A stretch of 54,150 bases of DNA from an uncultured Clostridia bacterium (GCA_944387505.1 CALXFG010000007.1:1-54150), one strand, 5' to 3'. Numbered from the stretch's first letter, positions 1 to 8,493 are shown. The notes: generated from the letters alone by a model not told the origin. Program-made: numbers and translations.

Positions 1-161
1 CATCTACTGTCAATAGCATATACTTTATAATTATCTTTTAGCTTATTTATTAGCACATCAAATATTTGATGTGTTTCACCATTTCCATGTACTAATATAA
101 TTGGCATTCCATTCCCATAGATTTCATAATATAAATTCACATTATTTGCATTAATATACAT
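1..161 (-). CDS. Alpha/beta hydrolase, N-terminal part (cut by window edge)
   Basis: Only the first 53 residues are present; the gene runs off the left end. The protein starts MYINANNVNLYYEIYGNG and contains an HGNGE oxyanion-hole motif (HGxG type) near residue 29, followed by an AIDSR segment matching the strand before the RG turn of alpha/beta hydrolases. A GAGGAG ribosome site lies seven bases before the ATG. The catalytic Ser, Asp and His lie outside the window, so substrate and activity cannot be judged. The fold is fairly sure from the N-terminal pattern; the specific enzyme is unknown. Confidence 0.75.
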   Translation of the reverse strand, partial: MYINANNVNLYYEIYGNGMPIILVHGNGETHQIFDVLINKLKDNYKVYAIDSR

Positions 162-209
162 TCTAATCTCCTCTACAAATTACCAAATTAATATTTGCCA
201 TTATACTAT

Positions 210-256
210 CATAAAAAAAAGAATTATTCTACATTATACACATAAAATAATTCTCT
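210..256 (-). terminator. Terminator after the DUF1848 gene
   Basis: On the minus strand a 9-bp stem (AGAATTATT, plus positions 220-228 and 246-254) is followed by a run of eight T. It lies about 40 bases past the stop of the DUF1848 gene and before the hydrolase start. Its sequence resembles the hairpins at 8552-8598 and around 26413, suggesting a shared repeat family used as a terminator. Confidence 0.7.
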
Positions 257-291
257 TAACATTTTTCTTATATTTTATTTTTATTCTGGTT

Positions 292-1224
292 TTATATAAA
301 ACTAATTTGTTCATTTGCTATCTTCCAGCTTTTCTGTCTTGCTTCTGTAATTTTATCTCCTGGTTCACTTCTTCCGATTAAAAATGGAGAATTGTCATCA
401 TGTTTTTTCATATTTTCTATTACAAATTGTTTATTGGCATTTGCATAACAATATTTGCATAAATGTCCACAAGTATTATATGCACCTATGTCATTTCCCA
501 TTAAACAATTACATTCCTGCCTTAAATTCTTTCTTTTTGGTGGTTGTAATGTATTTTTTATCGCTTTTTCAACAATTTCTTGACTCATACAACCATTACA
601 TTGTAATCCATATTGTGATAAATATGTTTTTTCACAGCAAGCATGAATAACCATATTGTTTTCTTTTCCGATTTTACTAAATGCTTTTGCGATTTCTATT
701 TGTTCTTCTTTTGTTGGTGGTTTTATGTCTGGAGCATTTCTTTTTACTTTTTCATATAAGTCTAAAAAACTAATCGTACAATTATGTGTATATCCTTTTA
801 ATTCTTTTGCCATTTTTTCAAAACAATCTATATGTTTATTAACATCAAATCCATTTCCTATAAATATAGGGTCATATCTCCAACCAATAGCATCTACACC
901 AATATGATTCGATAATTTTTTAAAACTTTCAATGACTTTTTGTTTTTCTGGTACTTTTGGTTCAATATCTTTTCCATAAGGGGTAATGGTTACAAACCAA
1001 TATTGTTTATACATATCTAGTTCATCTAAATAGGTAAGCATTGGCTCTGGATTTTTCGTACAAAATGCTAAACAATCGACAACTTCTGGAGATAAATTGT
1101 ATTTGGTTACTTGATTAGGATTATATGGATTTCTCACTAATACATATCCTTCTCGTATTCTATTCATAAGCCATTTTGCATAAAATGCTGGTATATCTGT
1201 TCTACACCCTGTATTGATAATCAT
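292..1224 (-). CDS. DUF1848 family protein
   Basis: A 310-residue protein matching the DUF1848 family in length and pattern. The N-terminus reads TGCRTDIPAFYAKWLMNRI, the middle has WFVTITPYG and GWRYDPIFI, and the C-terminal third has a cysteine cluster (CNCLMGNDIGAY, then CGHLCKYCYAN) that looks able to bind a metal or an iron-sulfur centre. The biochemical function of DUF1848 is unknown to me. The start has a strong GGAGAG ribosome site. Its ATG overlaps the stop of the upstream sirtuin gene by four bases (ATGA), so the two are probably translationally coupled. That ties this protein to an ADP-ribosylation cassette, possibly as a redox or target partner; this role is inference. Confidence 0.85.
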   Translation of the reverse strand: MIINTGCRTDIPAFYAKWLMNRIREGYVLVRNPYNPNQVTKYNLSPEVVDCLAFCTKNPEPMLTYLDELDMYKQYWFVTITPYGKDIEPKVPEKQKVIESFKKLSNHIGVDAIGWRYDPIFIGNGFDVNKHIDCFEKMAKELKGYTHNCTISFLDLYEKVKRNAPDIKPPTKEEQIEIAKAFSKIGKENNMVIHACCEKTYLSQYGLQCNGCMSQEIVEKAIKNTLQPPKRKNLRQECNCLMGNDIGAYNTCGHLCKYCYANANKQFVIENMKKHDDNSPFLIGRSEPGDKITEARQKSWKIANEQISFI

Positions 1225-2069
1225 AATGCTCTCTCCTTTAAATCGTTTAAAATTTTATTGATATCTTCATCAAATGAAATTGTTTTACTTTTAATTTCCT
1301 GACGAACCATTGGATAATCTTTATTCATTCTAATGAAAGTCGTTTTTAAATGTTGGTATGTCATTTGCTCAAATGGGAATCGTATAATTCCTGGTGTGTT
1401 AAATCCAACACCTATTTCTAATAATACCACATTTTTATCTTCTATCTTTTCTAAAAATTGGTCATATTGTTTCGCTTGTTTATACCAATTTTCATCTTGA
1501 ACAAAATTGGCATCTTTTCTTAAATTCATTTCCATATTCCTACCACAAACAGGACATTTCGGTACTAATTGTTTTGGTATTTTTAAGTTTTCTGTATGTT
1601 TTAGCCATTCTTCTACCATTTCTTTGTTATCATACAATTTGTTATGACAAGCATTTTCACATTGTAAAAAACGATAATCTCCTTGAACAGCAAATATTTT
1701 TTCTTTATCAAATCCTGCGGTTTCAAATTGTCCATCTACATTAGTTGTGATGACAAAATAGTTTTTATCTTTTACAAATTCTAACAATTCTTGATATAAC
1801 TTTAAAGGTTCTCCAAATCTATTTAATTTTATTAACCTTGCCCAAAACGCCCATTTTTCTTCTTGTGAAGAAAATGGATAAAATGATGCTGTATACAAAT
1901 CTTCAAAATGATATTTTTCAATAAATTCTTTATAATCCCTTTGAAAACGTTCTCCACTATATTCTAATCCAGCAGCTGTTGAAAGTCCAGCACCTGCTCC
2001 TATTAGTATATAATCAGCATTTTTAATTGCTTGTTTGGCATTTTGTATTCGAATCTTATATTCTTCCAA
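1221..2069 (-). CDS. Class M sirtuin (SirTM), putative protein ADP-ribosyltransferase
   Basis: Sirtuin fold with the NAD-binding GAGAGLSTAAG motif (residues 35-45 counted from the upstream ATG at 2102) and TTNVDGQFE (119-127). The usual catalytic His-Gly is replaced by Gln-Gly (VQGDY, 139-143), a hallmark of SirTM enzymes, which transfer ADP-ribose rather than deacylate. Four cysteines (148, 152, 183, 186) form the likely zinc site. I prefer the TTG start at 2069 because AGAGG sits seven bases before it; the ATG at 2102 has no good ribosome site and adds a Lys/Arg-rich leader. It lies between the macrodomain gene and the DUF1848 gene. The GcvH-L and LplA2 genes that often accompany SirTM are not visible here. 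Confidence 0.9.
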   Translation of the reverse strand: MEEYKIRIQNAKQAIKNADYILIGAGAGLSTAAGLEYSGERFQRDYKEFIEKYHFEDLYTASFYPFSSQEEKWAFWARLIKLNRFGEPLKLYQELLEFVKDKNYFVITTNVDGQFETAGFDKEKIFAVQGDYRFLQCENACHNKLYDNKEMVEEWLKHTENLKIPKQLVPKCPVCGRNMEMNLRKDANFVQDENWYKQAKQYDQFLEKIEDKNVVLLEIGVGFNTPGIIRFPFEQMTYQHLKTTFIRMNKDYPMVRQEIKSKTISFDEDINKILNDLKERAL

Positions 2070-2162
2070 TTTGGTTCCTCTTTTCTTTTTTATTATATAC
2101 ATTATTTTCTTGAAGTTATATATTATATTTTACTTTAAGCGGTTTTCGTGGTGCCCGACACA

Positions 2163-2942
2163 CTACATATTCTTATTAAATATATTTTGTCCATAAATTC
2201 TATAATCTTCCTCTGTAAATACGTTAAAAACAATTTTTTCAAACCAGTTAGCATTTTCTTTCAAATATTCTTTTACTGCTTTTATCGCAATTTGACAAGC
2301 CTCTTCTTTTGGAAATCGAAACTCTCCTGTTGAAATACAAGGAAATGCAATTTCCTTTATATTATTTTCTTTTGCAAACTGTAAAGAATGGATATAACAA
2401 TTTCTTAGTTCTTCTCTTTCCTTATCTGTAACTTCTTCATAGATAATAGGACCTACTGTATGGATAATATATTTGGCAGGTAGATTATATCCTTTTGTCA
2501 TAAAGGCTTCTCCTGTTTTTAATTGTTTGATTTCCTTCATTTTTTCATAACATTCTAATCGTAACTGTATTCCACTATATGAATGAATACTATTATCAAT
2601 ACATTTATGGCAAGGAATGAAACATCCTAATCCCTGTGAATTGGCAGCGTTTACGATTGCATCTATTTTAAGAGTTGTTATATCACCTTTCCATAGATAA
2701 ATATTATCTGTTATTTTAGACTCCTCTATATCTTCTACAATTCCTTTTTCTTGGATTTCTTTTTGCAAATACATATCTTGCATGTGTAAAAAATCTTGGC
2801 TAATTTCTTTAGGTTCTCTTATATTACATAAGGAACGGAAAAGTCTTTTCTTTTCTTCTTCAGATAAGTTTTCTATTTCTATTTTCTCATTTCTTTCTTC
2901 TACTAAATAGGTAATCAAGAAATCTAATGGTTTCAATATCAT
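2163..2942 (-). CDS. Macrodomain protein-ADP-ribose hydrolase (SirTM-linked, zinc type)
   Basis: About 259 residues. A helical N-terminal part of about 80 residues is followed by a macrodomain. The ADP-ribose-binding NAANSQGLGC, the FIPCHKCIDNSIHSYSG segment with Cys-His-Cys zinc ligands, GEAFMTKGYNLPAKYIIHTVG and the CISTGEFRFPKE loop are all visible. This pattern is that of the zinc-dependent macrodomains found beside SirTM, which remove ADP-ribose placed by the sirtuin. It is the first gene of the cassette, about 90-220 bases before the two candidate sirtuin starts. The start is uncertain: AGGAG is followed closely by TTG, ATG and another TTG. Confidence 0.9.
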   Translation of the reverse strand: MILKPLDFLITYLVEERNEKIEIENLSEEEKKRLFRSLCNIREPKEISQDFLHMQDMYLQKEIQEKGIVEDIEESKITDNIYLWKGDITTLKIDAIVNAANSQGLGCFIPCHKCIDNSIHSYSGIQLRLECYEKMKEIKQLKTGEAFMTKGYNLPAKYIIHTVGPIIYEEVTDKEREELRNCYIHSLQFAKENNIKEIAFPCISTGEFRFPKEEACQIAIKAVKEYLKENANWFEKIVFNVFTEEDYRIYGQNIFNKNM

Positions 2943-2966
2943 CAACTCCTATAATAGATTTTTAAG

Positions 2967-2985
2967 GATTGCCTTTTTTGCAATC
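2967..2985 (+). terminator. Short hairpin with T-run on the plus strand
   Basis: A GATTGC/GCAATC stem with a T-rich loop is followed on the plus strand by seven T. It lies between the convergently useful ends of the metallo-beta-lactamase-fold gene and the macrodomain gene start. On the minus strand, where the genes run, the tail is poor, so its function as a terminator is uncertain. Confidence 0.35.
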
Positions 2986-3023
2986 TTTTTTTAATTATTT
3001 TTCTCACAAAGAGAAATTTAGTG

Positions 3024-3818
3024 CTAATTTTCTGGGAAGAAATATCCTGCTGTCATATCTAAATAATTTAGTCCACTATATGTTGGGAATTTTGCTTTTA
3101 CTTTATCTTTGAAATCTCCTGCATTTGAAGATTCTTTTGCTAATACTTTTAAATCCTCAATATATGTAATTTTTGTATCGACATCTGCCATTGTTTCTGG
3201 TACATAATGGCTAGATAATACTAAGTTATATCCTTTTTCTTTATATCCTTTTAATTGTGCTATGATTGCATTTGCATGCCCCTCTCCTGCAACAATTGAA
3301 TGACAATCATGTCCTAACATATGAGTATATATACAATTGATTTGTGGAAATTCAATTTCAATATTTTCATCATGATAGGTTATGTTTAATTCAAAACCAC
3401 CAATATTAACTGTACTGTCTTTTAATACATCTGTTATTTCATGATATTCTTTTGCAAAAGCTCCTCCAAATGAACTTTCAAATCCAGTTACTAAATTATG
3501 AATAGTTCCTTCTTTCATAGATTTTATGGTTCCCTCTGAAGCATAACCCTTTACTTCTTTTAGTATCGTTCCTCCATTTGGATGATCTGAAAATACTTTT
3601 CCTACTATATTTTTATTTAATCCGTTTACATATGTTTCAAATTCTTCTAAATTATCATAAAATGCTGGGAATTCTATTAATAATACATTTTTATCATTTT
3701 CTAAAATATAGCTTTCATCATTCATTAAATCATTTGTTTGATAGCTATGCAACTTTATCTCTCCAAAATCATATACATCTACATATCCTTTTTTTAAATT
3801 TACTGTTTTTTTCTCCAT
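3024..3818 (-). CDS. Metallo-beta-lactamase-fold protein with degenerate metal site
   Basis: 264 residues. The overall layout is that of an MBL-fold hydrolase, but the HxHxDH zinc motif is replaced by VFSDHPNGG. Downstream histidines remain in YTHMLGHDCHSIVAG and LSSHY. It therefore belongs to a divergent MBL group that may not bind the usual metal pair. The start is the ATG at 3818, ten bases after AGGAG; the GTG nine bases upstream is too close to that ribosome site. It is divergent from an HxlR regulator with a 400-bp gap holding palindromes, so control by that regulator is likely. Substrate unknown. Confidence 0.8.
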   Translation of the reverse strand: MEKKTVNLKKGYVDVYDFGEIKLHSYQTNDLMNDESYILENDKNVLLIEFPAFYDNLEEFETYVNGLNKNIVGKVFSDHPNGGTILKEVKGYASEGTIKSMKEGTIHNLVTGFESSFGGAFAKEYHEITDVLKDSTVNIGGFELNITYHDENIEIEFPQINCIYTHMLGHDCHSIVAGEGHANAIIAQLKGYKEKGYNLVLSSHYVPETMADVDTKITYIEDLKVLAKESSNAGDFKDKVKAKFPTYSGLNYLDMTAGYFFPEN

Positions 3819-3913
3819 TATAAACACACTCCTATTTCATACACATATTTTGAAAATTGGTAGCTACGTTTTTCAATTTCTAAACCTATTGTAATCGCCT
3901 TTTTTCTTCTTGT

Positions 3914-3957
3914 AAAGTAGGCACTTTAAAGTGGCATAGTTTCCTCAAGGTAACCTT
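3914..3957. promoter_or_regulatory. Candidate HxlR operator between divergent genes
   Basis: The gap 3819-4219 contains a perfect 12-bp palindrome CACTTTAAAGTG (3922-3933), followed by an imperfect inverted repeat GTTTCCTCAAGGTAAC (3939-3954). Together they could bind two regulator dimers. They lie about 100-140 bp upstream of the MBL-fold start on the minus strand and some 270 bp from the HxlR start, favouring control of the MBL-fold gene. The assignment to HxlR is inferred from position only. The rest of the gap is AT-rich with no gene seen. Confidence 0.5.
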
Positions 3958-4219
3958 TGTGTATTTTACTAGCTTTGCAAGCTTAAAAAAAATTTTAAAT
4001 TTTTATAGTATATTATATCTTTTTTGAATATTATATCCCTTTTTATACTTTTATTGATTTTACAAGTTTGTACTATTTACTTTTTTATGTTTTTTTGTTA
4101 TGATATAGAAAACTTAACCTTGTTTTATACAGAAAAATCCACCTTGTGTTAAGATGGAAGTGTTTTTTTCCTATATAATAAGAAAGACGTATTAAAAATT
4201 TCTTAGGAGGTGTTCATCA

Positions 4220-4543
4220 ATGCAAAAAAAAGATGTACCAGCTTGTCCTGTAGAAATTACCATGGGATTAATTGGAGAAAAATGGAAAGTTTTAATTATT
4301 AGAGATTTATTAACAGGAACGAAACGATTTGGAGAACTAAGAAAATCTGTTACTGGTATTACACAAAAAGTATTAACCAATAACTTGAGACAAATGGAAG
4401 CTTCTGGTCTTGTGAAAAGAAAAGTATATGCTGAAGTTCCTCCAAGAGTAGAATATTCTCTTACTGAAACAGGTCTCAGTTTAAAACCTATTTTAGATTC
4501 TATGGTAAAATGGGGAAATGAATATAAGAACTTGGTTCACTAA
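4220..4543 (+). CDS. HxlR-family winged-helix transcriptional regulator
   Basis: 107 residues, the usual size for this family. CPVEITMGLIGEKWKVLIIR near the N-terminus, then FGELRKSVTGITQKVLTNNL (recognition helix) and VKRKVYAEVPPRVEYSLTETG (wing) are diagnostic. HxlR proteins are DNA-binding repressors or activators that often respond to redox stress, electrophiles or aldehydes, commonly through the N-terminal cysteine, here at residue 9. The start follows TAGGAGG by eight bases. It is transcribed away from the MBL-fold gene, its likely target, and is followed by a hairpin terminator. Confidence 0.93.
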   Translation: MQKKDVPACPVEITMGLIGEKWKVLIIRDLLTGTKRFGELRKSVTGITQKVLTNNLRQMEASGLVKRKVYAEVPPRVEYSLTETGLSLKPILDSMVKWGNEYKNLVH

Positions 4544-4596
4544 CCTATTCAAAAATTGCAAATAAGTACTTTTAAATCTTGTATTATTCAATTGAG

Positions 4597-4662
4597 AAAA
4601 AGGAGGATATCCTAAAATGAACTGATAGCTTAAACCAATTCAGAATAGGATTCCTCTTTTAC
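4597..4662 (+). terminator. Terminator after the HxlR gene
   Basis: Left arm AAAAAGGAGGATATCCTA and right arm TAGGATTCCTCTTTT pair with small bulges; the inner segment also closes with TGAA/TTCA. The arms are A-rich and T-rich, so it may work for both the HxlR gene and the converging PepSY gene. Confidence 0.55.
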
Positions 4663-4690
4663 CTTATCTCTTTTCATCCAACCAATGTAT

Positions 4691-5794
4691 TTAATTTGAT
4701 TCTATATAATCCATGATATCTCCTCCAATGATTTCTCCTGTTGTACAATCAACAAAATAACTATATTTACCTTCTGTATATCTTTCTTCTACATTTTCAA
4801 AATTATCTTCATAGGTAATAACAACTACCCAAGCGTTTCTTATTTTATTTTCGACATTATAATAATTTTTTTCTTCATTTGGATAATTTGTGGTCTGCAT
4901 AGCCTCATAATATTTTTCTGTATTATTTATTCTTTCGTACGCATCTGCATTCATTTTTACGATTCTTCTCTCTGCTTTGGTTTCTATTACTTTATTTGTT
5001 TCGATTTTTTTATCTTCATCTAATGCAATTTGAACTGCCTCCTCTTTTGTTATAAGAATTTCATTATTATCAAATGGTGTATTTTCAACTGTAAAACAAT
5101 CAAAATTTTTATTTTTAGATTCAATACTTATGTATATCATTTCATAAGGATTATATATCTCTCCATATTTTTTATTATACGTTATATCAATTTTATATCC
5201 GCTATCTTTACCACTTCCTCTATTATTATTACAAAATACTTTTGTAATTTCATATTCTCCTTCTTTAAAACCAAACAATGTATAGTATTCATTTGCTATT
5301 TGTATTGCTTCCTCTTCTGTTATTTCAATATTACAATCTTGCTGATCCTTATTTAAGTTCCATATTGTTTCAAATTCTTCTGTTTTTCCATTAATACTAA
5401 TCTCATAGTTATCTTCTGTATTAAATCTATATATTATCGTATCAGAATCCATTTCTTTATAATGATTTGTATTTACAATATTTGTGTTAAATCCTATTTC
5501 TTTTAGTTTATTTAGTGCCACTTCTTTTGCTTGCTCCTCTGTTATATTTTCTTTTTTACTTTCTTCTGTAATTTGGTCTGTTACATTTTCTATTTTTTCT
5601 GGTTCCTTCCATATGTTTTCGATTACTTTACTTGTTGCAAAAACACCTCCTGTTAGTAACATCAATGTACAAGCAGCAATTCCTATATTCTTAAATACAA
5701 ATTTTCCTTTTTTATTCATAGCTATTTCCTCCTCATCTTTGATTTTAGATATAGCTATTTTTATTTTCAATTTTTCTTTTATTTCCTTATTCAT
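4691..5794 (-). CDS. Membrane-anchored PepSY-type sigma-factor partner
   Basis: 367 residues: about 35 cytoplasmic residues, one transmembrane helix (GIAACTLMLLTGGVFA, about 37-53) and a large outer part. That part carries three PepSY-like starts of the form ITEEEA...A (near residues 84, 158 and 248) and ends with WVVVITYEDNF and YFVDCTTGEIIGG, as in PepSY domains. Its start overlaps the sigma gene stop by eight bases (ATGAATAA) and uses GGAGG within the sigma coding region, so the pair is coupled. I infer that it holds the sigma factor at the membrane until an envelope signal arrives. The anti-sigma role is not proven by sequence. Confidence 0.75.
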   Translation of the reverse strand: MNKEIKEKLKIKIAISKIKDEEEIAMNKKGKFVFKNIGIAACTLMLLTGGVFATSKVIENIWKEPEKIENVTDQITEESKKENITEEQAKEVALNKLKEIGFNTNIVNTNHYKEMDSDTIIYRFNTEDNYEISINGKTEEFETIWNLNKDQQDCNIEITEEEAIQIANEYYTLFGFKEGEYEITKVFCNNNRGSGKDSGYKIDITYNKKYGEIYNPYEMIYISIESKNKNFDCFTVENTPFDNNEILITKEEAVQIALDEDKKIETNKVIETKAERRIVKMNADAYERINNTEKYYEAMQTTNYPNEEKNYYNVENKIRNAWVVVITYEDNFENVEERYTEGKYSYFVDCTTGEIIGGDIMDYIESN

Positions 5795-6335
5795 CTTTCA
5801 AAAAACCTCCTCGTTTTAATTCTTGTTTTATTTTCTTTCGTATTCTATGCAATTTTGTTTTTACATTTGCTTCTGAAATATTTAATTCTTTAGCTATATC
5901 TTTTATAGACTTAGTAGAGTAATAAAACATTTTTATTACTTTTACATCCATTTCTTTTAAATCATTTATTTTCTTATATAATTCGTTTATCTCTTCTCTT
6001 TCTTGTGAATATATATCCAAACTACTATATTCAATTAAATTTTCACATTGCTCTATATCAATTGTATGTTTTAATGTTTTTAGCCTTTCTTTTACTAGAT
6101 TTCTAGTAATTCCTGCCATATAAGAACTTAAAGACTTTATTGGGTAATTTTCTTCATACTTCTTCCATAATACAAAAAATGTATCTAGGATAATTTCTTC
6201 TTTGTCTTCTGCTGATATGTTGTTACTAACCATGTTTTGTATGATTGTTCTTAAATATGGTGTATAATCATCTACAATGCTATCTAAATCAAGCTTTTTA
6301 TTAATGACATAATTTTCTAGGTTTTTATCTTTCAC
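5787..6335 (-). CDS. ECF-like RNA polymerase sigma factor (module 1)
   Basis: 182 residues with sigma region 2 (about 25-95, with AEDKEEIILDTFFVLWKKYE and SLSSYMAGITRNLVKERL) and region 4 (about 120-175, IKDIAKELNISEANVKTKLH). The C-terminus RIRKKIKQELKRGGF nearly repeats that of the sigma at 13882-14418, so these two are one subtype. The start is GTG at 6335, eight bases after AAGGAG. The PepSY partner follows with an overlap. TGTAACC lies 58 bp upstream on the same strand, consistent with self-control. Confidence 0.88.
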   Translation of the reverse strand: MKDKNLENYVINKKLDLDSIVDDYTPYLRTIIQNMVSNNISAEDKEEIILDTFFVLWKKYEENYPIKSLSSYMAGITRNLVKERLKTLKHTIDIEQCENLIEYSSLDIYSQEREEINELYKKINDLKEMDVKVIKMFYYSTKSIKDIAKELNISEANVKTKLHRIRKKIKQELKRGGFLKDE

Positions 6336-6371
6336 TTTTATAACTCCTTTATAAGATATCTTACATCTTTA

Positions 6372-6399
6372 TTGTGGCAAAAAAAACAAAAAGGTTACA
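6372..6399 (-). promoter_or_regulatory. Candidate ECF -35 element upstream of sigma module 1
   Basis: TGTAACCTTTTT on the minus strand (TGTAAC at 6399-6394) resembles the AAC-containing -35 boxes of ECF promoters. The same 12 bases occur upstream of the related sigma gene of module 4 (14528 downward). The -10 is not clear. It follows directly after the terminator of the preceding gene. Confidence 0.5.
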
Positions 6400-6406
6400 A
6401 AATATT

Positions 6407-6446
6407 AAAAAATACGGAGATTATTTTTTTAATCTCCGTATTTTTA
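6407..6446 (-). terminator. Terminator after the 151-residue membrane protein gene
   Basis: A perfect stem AAAATACGGAGATTA (6408-6422) pairs with 6430-6444 and has A/T tails on both sides. It lies about 100 bases past the stop of the membrane protein gene at 6549 and insulates it from sigma module 1. Confidence 0.75.
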
Positions 6447-6548
6447 TCTTAATTATCTATTACATATTCTTAATGTTTTTAATTATTTACAAAATAATTA
6501 TATTACATTCTTCTTTTTTATACATTTTATTATTCAATTAACTATATT

Positions 6549-7004
6549 CTATTCTTCTTGTTTATCTAATAAATCAATATCATTAGCTAATTTCTTTCTT
6601 ATTCCATTTATACAGATGCATAAAATAATGATAATAGCATCTATAGCAATGTAATATCCTGCTTTACTATACCCTTTTTCCTCTATATAACTTTTTAAAT
6701 TATATAATTCGTCATCATAAAGTTCAATTTCTTCACCATTTTGATAATATAGTATAAATTCATAATCATTAAAGTCCATAAAAAATTGTATTTTTTTCAA
6801 TTGATTTATGTCATTTGTCTCATCATAATACTCACTCGTTTTTAACATATTTTCTATGAATTCTTTATTATTGCCATTTACATTTACAATACTTCTTCCT
6901 AATCCACTAAATATATGATATCCATTATAAATTATCATTATAATTCCTATAACAATGACTATCATTAACAATAATTCAAAAATCACAAATAAGTTTCTTT
7001 TCAT
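6549..7004 (-). CDS. Small two-helix membrane protein, unknown
   Basis: 151 residues. Transmembrane helices at about 7-29 (FELLLMIVIVIGIIMIIYNG) and 116-132 (YYIAIDAIIIILCICING) flank a soluble loop with FIENMLKTSEYYDE and YEFILYYQNGEEIELYDDELY. I do not recognise a family. The start has AGGAG at good spacing. It stands between pncB and sigma module 1 with its own terminator, so it looks like a separate unit or the tail of the pncB transcript. Location in the membrane is the only supported statement. Confidence 0.65.
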   Translation of the reverse strand: MKRNLFVIFELLLMIVIVIGIIMIIYNGYHIFSGLGRSIVNVNGNNKEFIENMLKTSEYYDETNDINQLKKIQFFMDFNDYEFILYYQNGEEIELYDDELYNLKSYIEEKGYSKAGYYIAIDAIIIILCICINGIRKKLANDIDLLDKQEE

Positions 7005-7059
7005 ATAAAACTCCTAAATTTTCTTTTTGCACTATTTGATAATTTTCTATTCTTAGAAT

Positions 7060-8493
7060 TTATACTTGTTTTTGATTTAATAATTTTGTTTTTAAATTAT
7101 ATAGTTTATGAGACAAATCCACATAATATTTTTGTGGGTTTTCTAGTCTTTTGATTTCTTCCCATATTGTTCCTAATTGCTTTTTGGTATATTCTACAAT
7201 TTCTTTTATGGTTGGTTGTTTATAGACTAATTTTCCATTTTCAAATATTTTTTCTTGCAATTCTTTTACATAATAATTATGTAATTTCTTTCTTTTCCAG
7301 GTATTATATTGGTCAAATATTTCATATTCTCCCTCTGGTTCTTTTTCATTTTTTAACATGATAACATCTGCTAATGCATAGTTAGTTTCTTTAGAATAAA
7401 AACGATATACCTTTTTAAAACTTGGATTTGTAATTTTTTCTACATTTTCACTAATTTTTATTTTTGGTATAATTTTTCCTTCTTTTTCCATTGCAGCTAA
7501 TTTATATACACCACCAAATACAGAATCACTTTTTGCTGTAATTAAATTCTCTCCTACACCAAATAAATCGATTTTCGCATCTTGCTCTATCAATGAACTA
7601 ATTAAATTTTCGTCTAATGCATTTGTTGCACATATTTTACAATCTGGATATCCAGCTTCATCCAAGATGACTCTTACTTTTTTAGATAAATATGCTAAAT
7701 CTCCACTATCTAATCTAACTGCAACTGGTCTAATTCCTTGTGGCTTTAAAACTTCATCAAATACTTTTATCGCATTTGGTAATCCACTTTGTAATGTATG
7801 ATATGTATCAATTAAATATGTACCATTGTTAGGATATAGTTCTGCATATGTTTTAAATGCTTCATATTCATTATCAAAACTTTGTATCCAACTATGTGCC
7901 ATTGTTCCACTTGCTGGAACATGAAATTTTTCGCTAGCTGCTGTGCAAGAAGTTCCTACTGCCCCTCCTATAATAGCTGCTCTTGCTCCATAAATTGCTG
8001 CTGATACTCCATGAGCTCTTCTTGCTCCAAATTCCATTACTGGTCTTCCTTGTGCTGCTCTTACAATTCTTGCTGTCTTTGTTGCAATTAAACTTTGATG
8101 ATTAATAATTAGTAATAACATCGTTTCCAAAAGTTGTGCTTCACTAACTGGTGCTCTTACTGTAATTAATGGTTCATTTGGAAATACCACAGTTCCTTCT
8201 GGTATTGCCCAAATATCTCCTGTAAATTTAAAGTCTTTTAAATAATTTAAATATTCTTCTGAAAACATATTTTGTTTTCTTAAATACTCTATATCTTCTT
8301 CATCGAATTTTAAATTTTGTATAAATTCTATAATCTGTTCCAATCCTGCTACAATCGCATATCCACCACCATCTGGAACCTTTCTAAAAAAAACATCAAA
8401 ATAGGCAATATCATTCTTATTTTTTGAAAAATATCCATTTGACATTGTAAATTCATAAAAATCTGCTACTAATTCTAATTTTTCTTGATTCAT
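7060..8493 (-). CDS. pncB: Nicotinate phosphoribosyltransferase
   Basis: 477 residues. It makes nicotinate mononucleotide from nicotinate and PRPP in the Preiss-Handler NAD salvage route. Family signs are DFYEFTMSNGYF, FFRKVPDGGGYAIVAGLEQI, MEFGARRAHG with the catalytic histidine, GTMAHSWIQSFDNEYEAF, DTYHTLQSGLPNAIKV and RLDSGDLAYLSKKVR. The start at 8493 follows GGGAGG by ten bases; the longer frame from 8544 lacks a ribosome site. It is a stand-alone gene next to the sigma cluster. With two NAD-consuming sirtuins and an isochorismatase-type hydrolase in the window, it fits a NAD turnover theme. Confidence 0.95.
   Translation of the reverse strand: MNQEKLELVADFYEFTMSNGYFSKNKNDIAYFDVFFRKVPDGGGYAIVAGLEQIIEFIQNLKFDEEDIEYLRKQNMFSEEYLNYLKDFKFTGDIWAIPEGTVVFPNEPLITVRAPVSEAQLLETMLLLIINHQSLIATKTARIVRAAQGRPVMEFGARRAHGVSAAIYGARAAIIGGAVGTSCTAASEKFHVPASGTMAHSWIQSFDNEYEAFKTYAELYPNNGTYLIDTYHTLQSGLPNAIKVFDEVLKPQGIRPVAVRLDSGDLAYLSKKVRVILDEAGYPDCKICATNALDENLISSLIEQDAKIDLFGVGENLITAKSDSVFGGVYKLAAMEKEGKIIPKIKISENVEKITNPSFKKVYRFYSKETNYALADVIMLKNEKEPEGEYEIFDQYNTWKRKKLHNYYVKELQEKIFENGKLVYKQPTIKEIVEYTKKQLGTIWEEIKRLENPQKYYVDLSHKLYNLKTKLLNQKQV

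Noticed and set aside
2139-2162. GC-rich patch GCGGTTTTCGTGGTGCCCGA between SirTM and macrodomain genes as a foldback element
   Set aside because: No matching inverted arm was found nearby, so at most it is a decayed single end.
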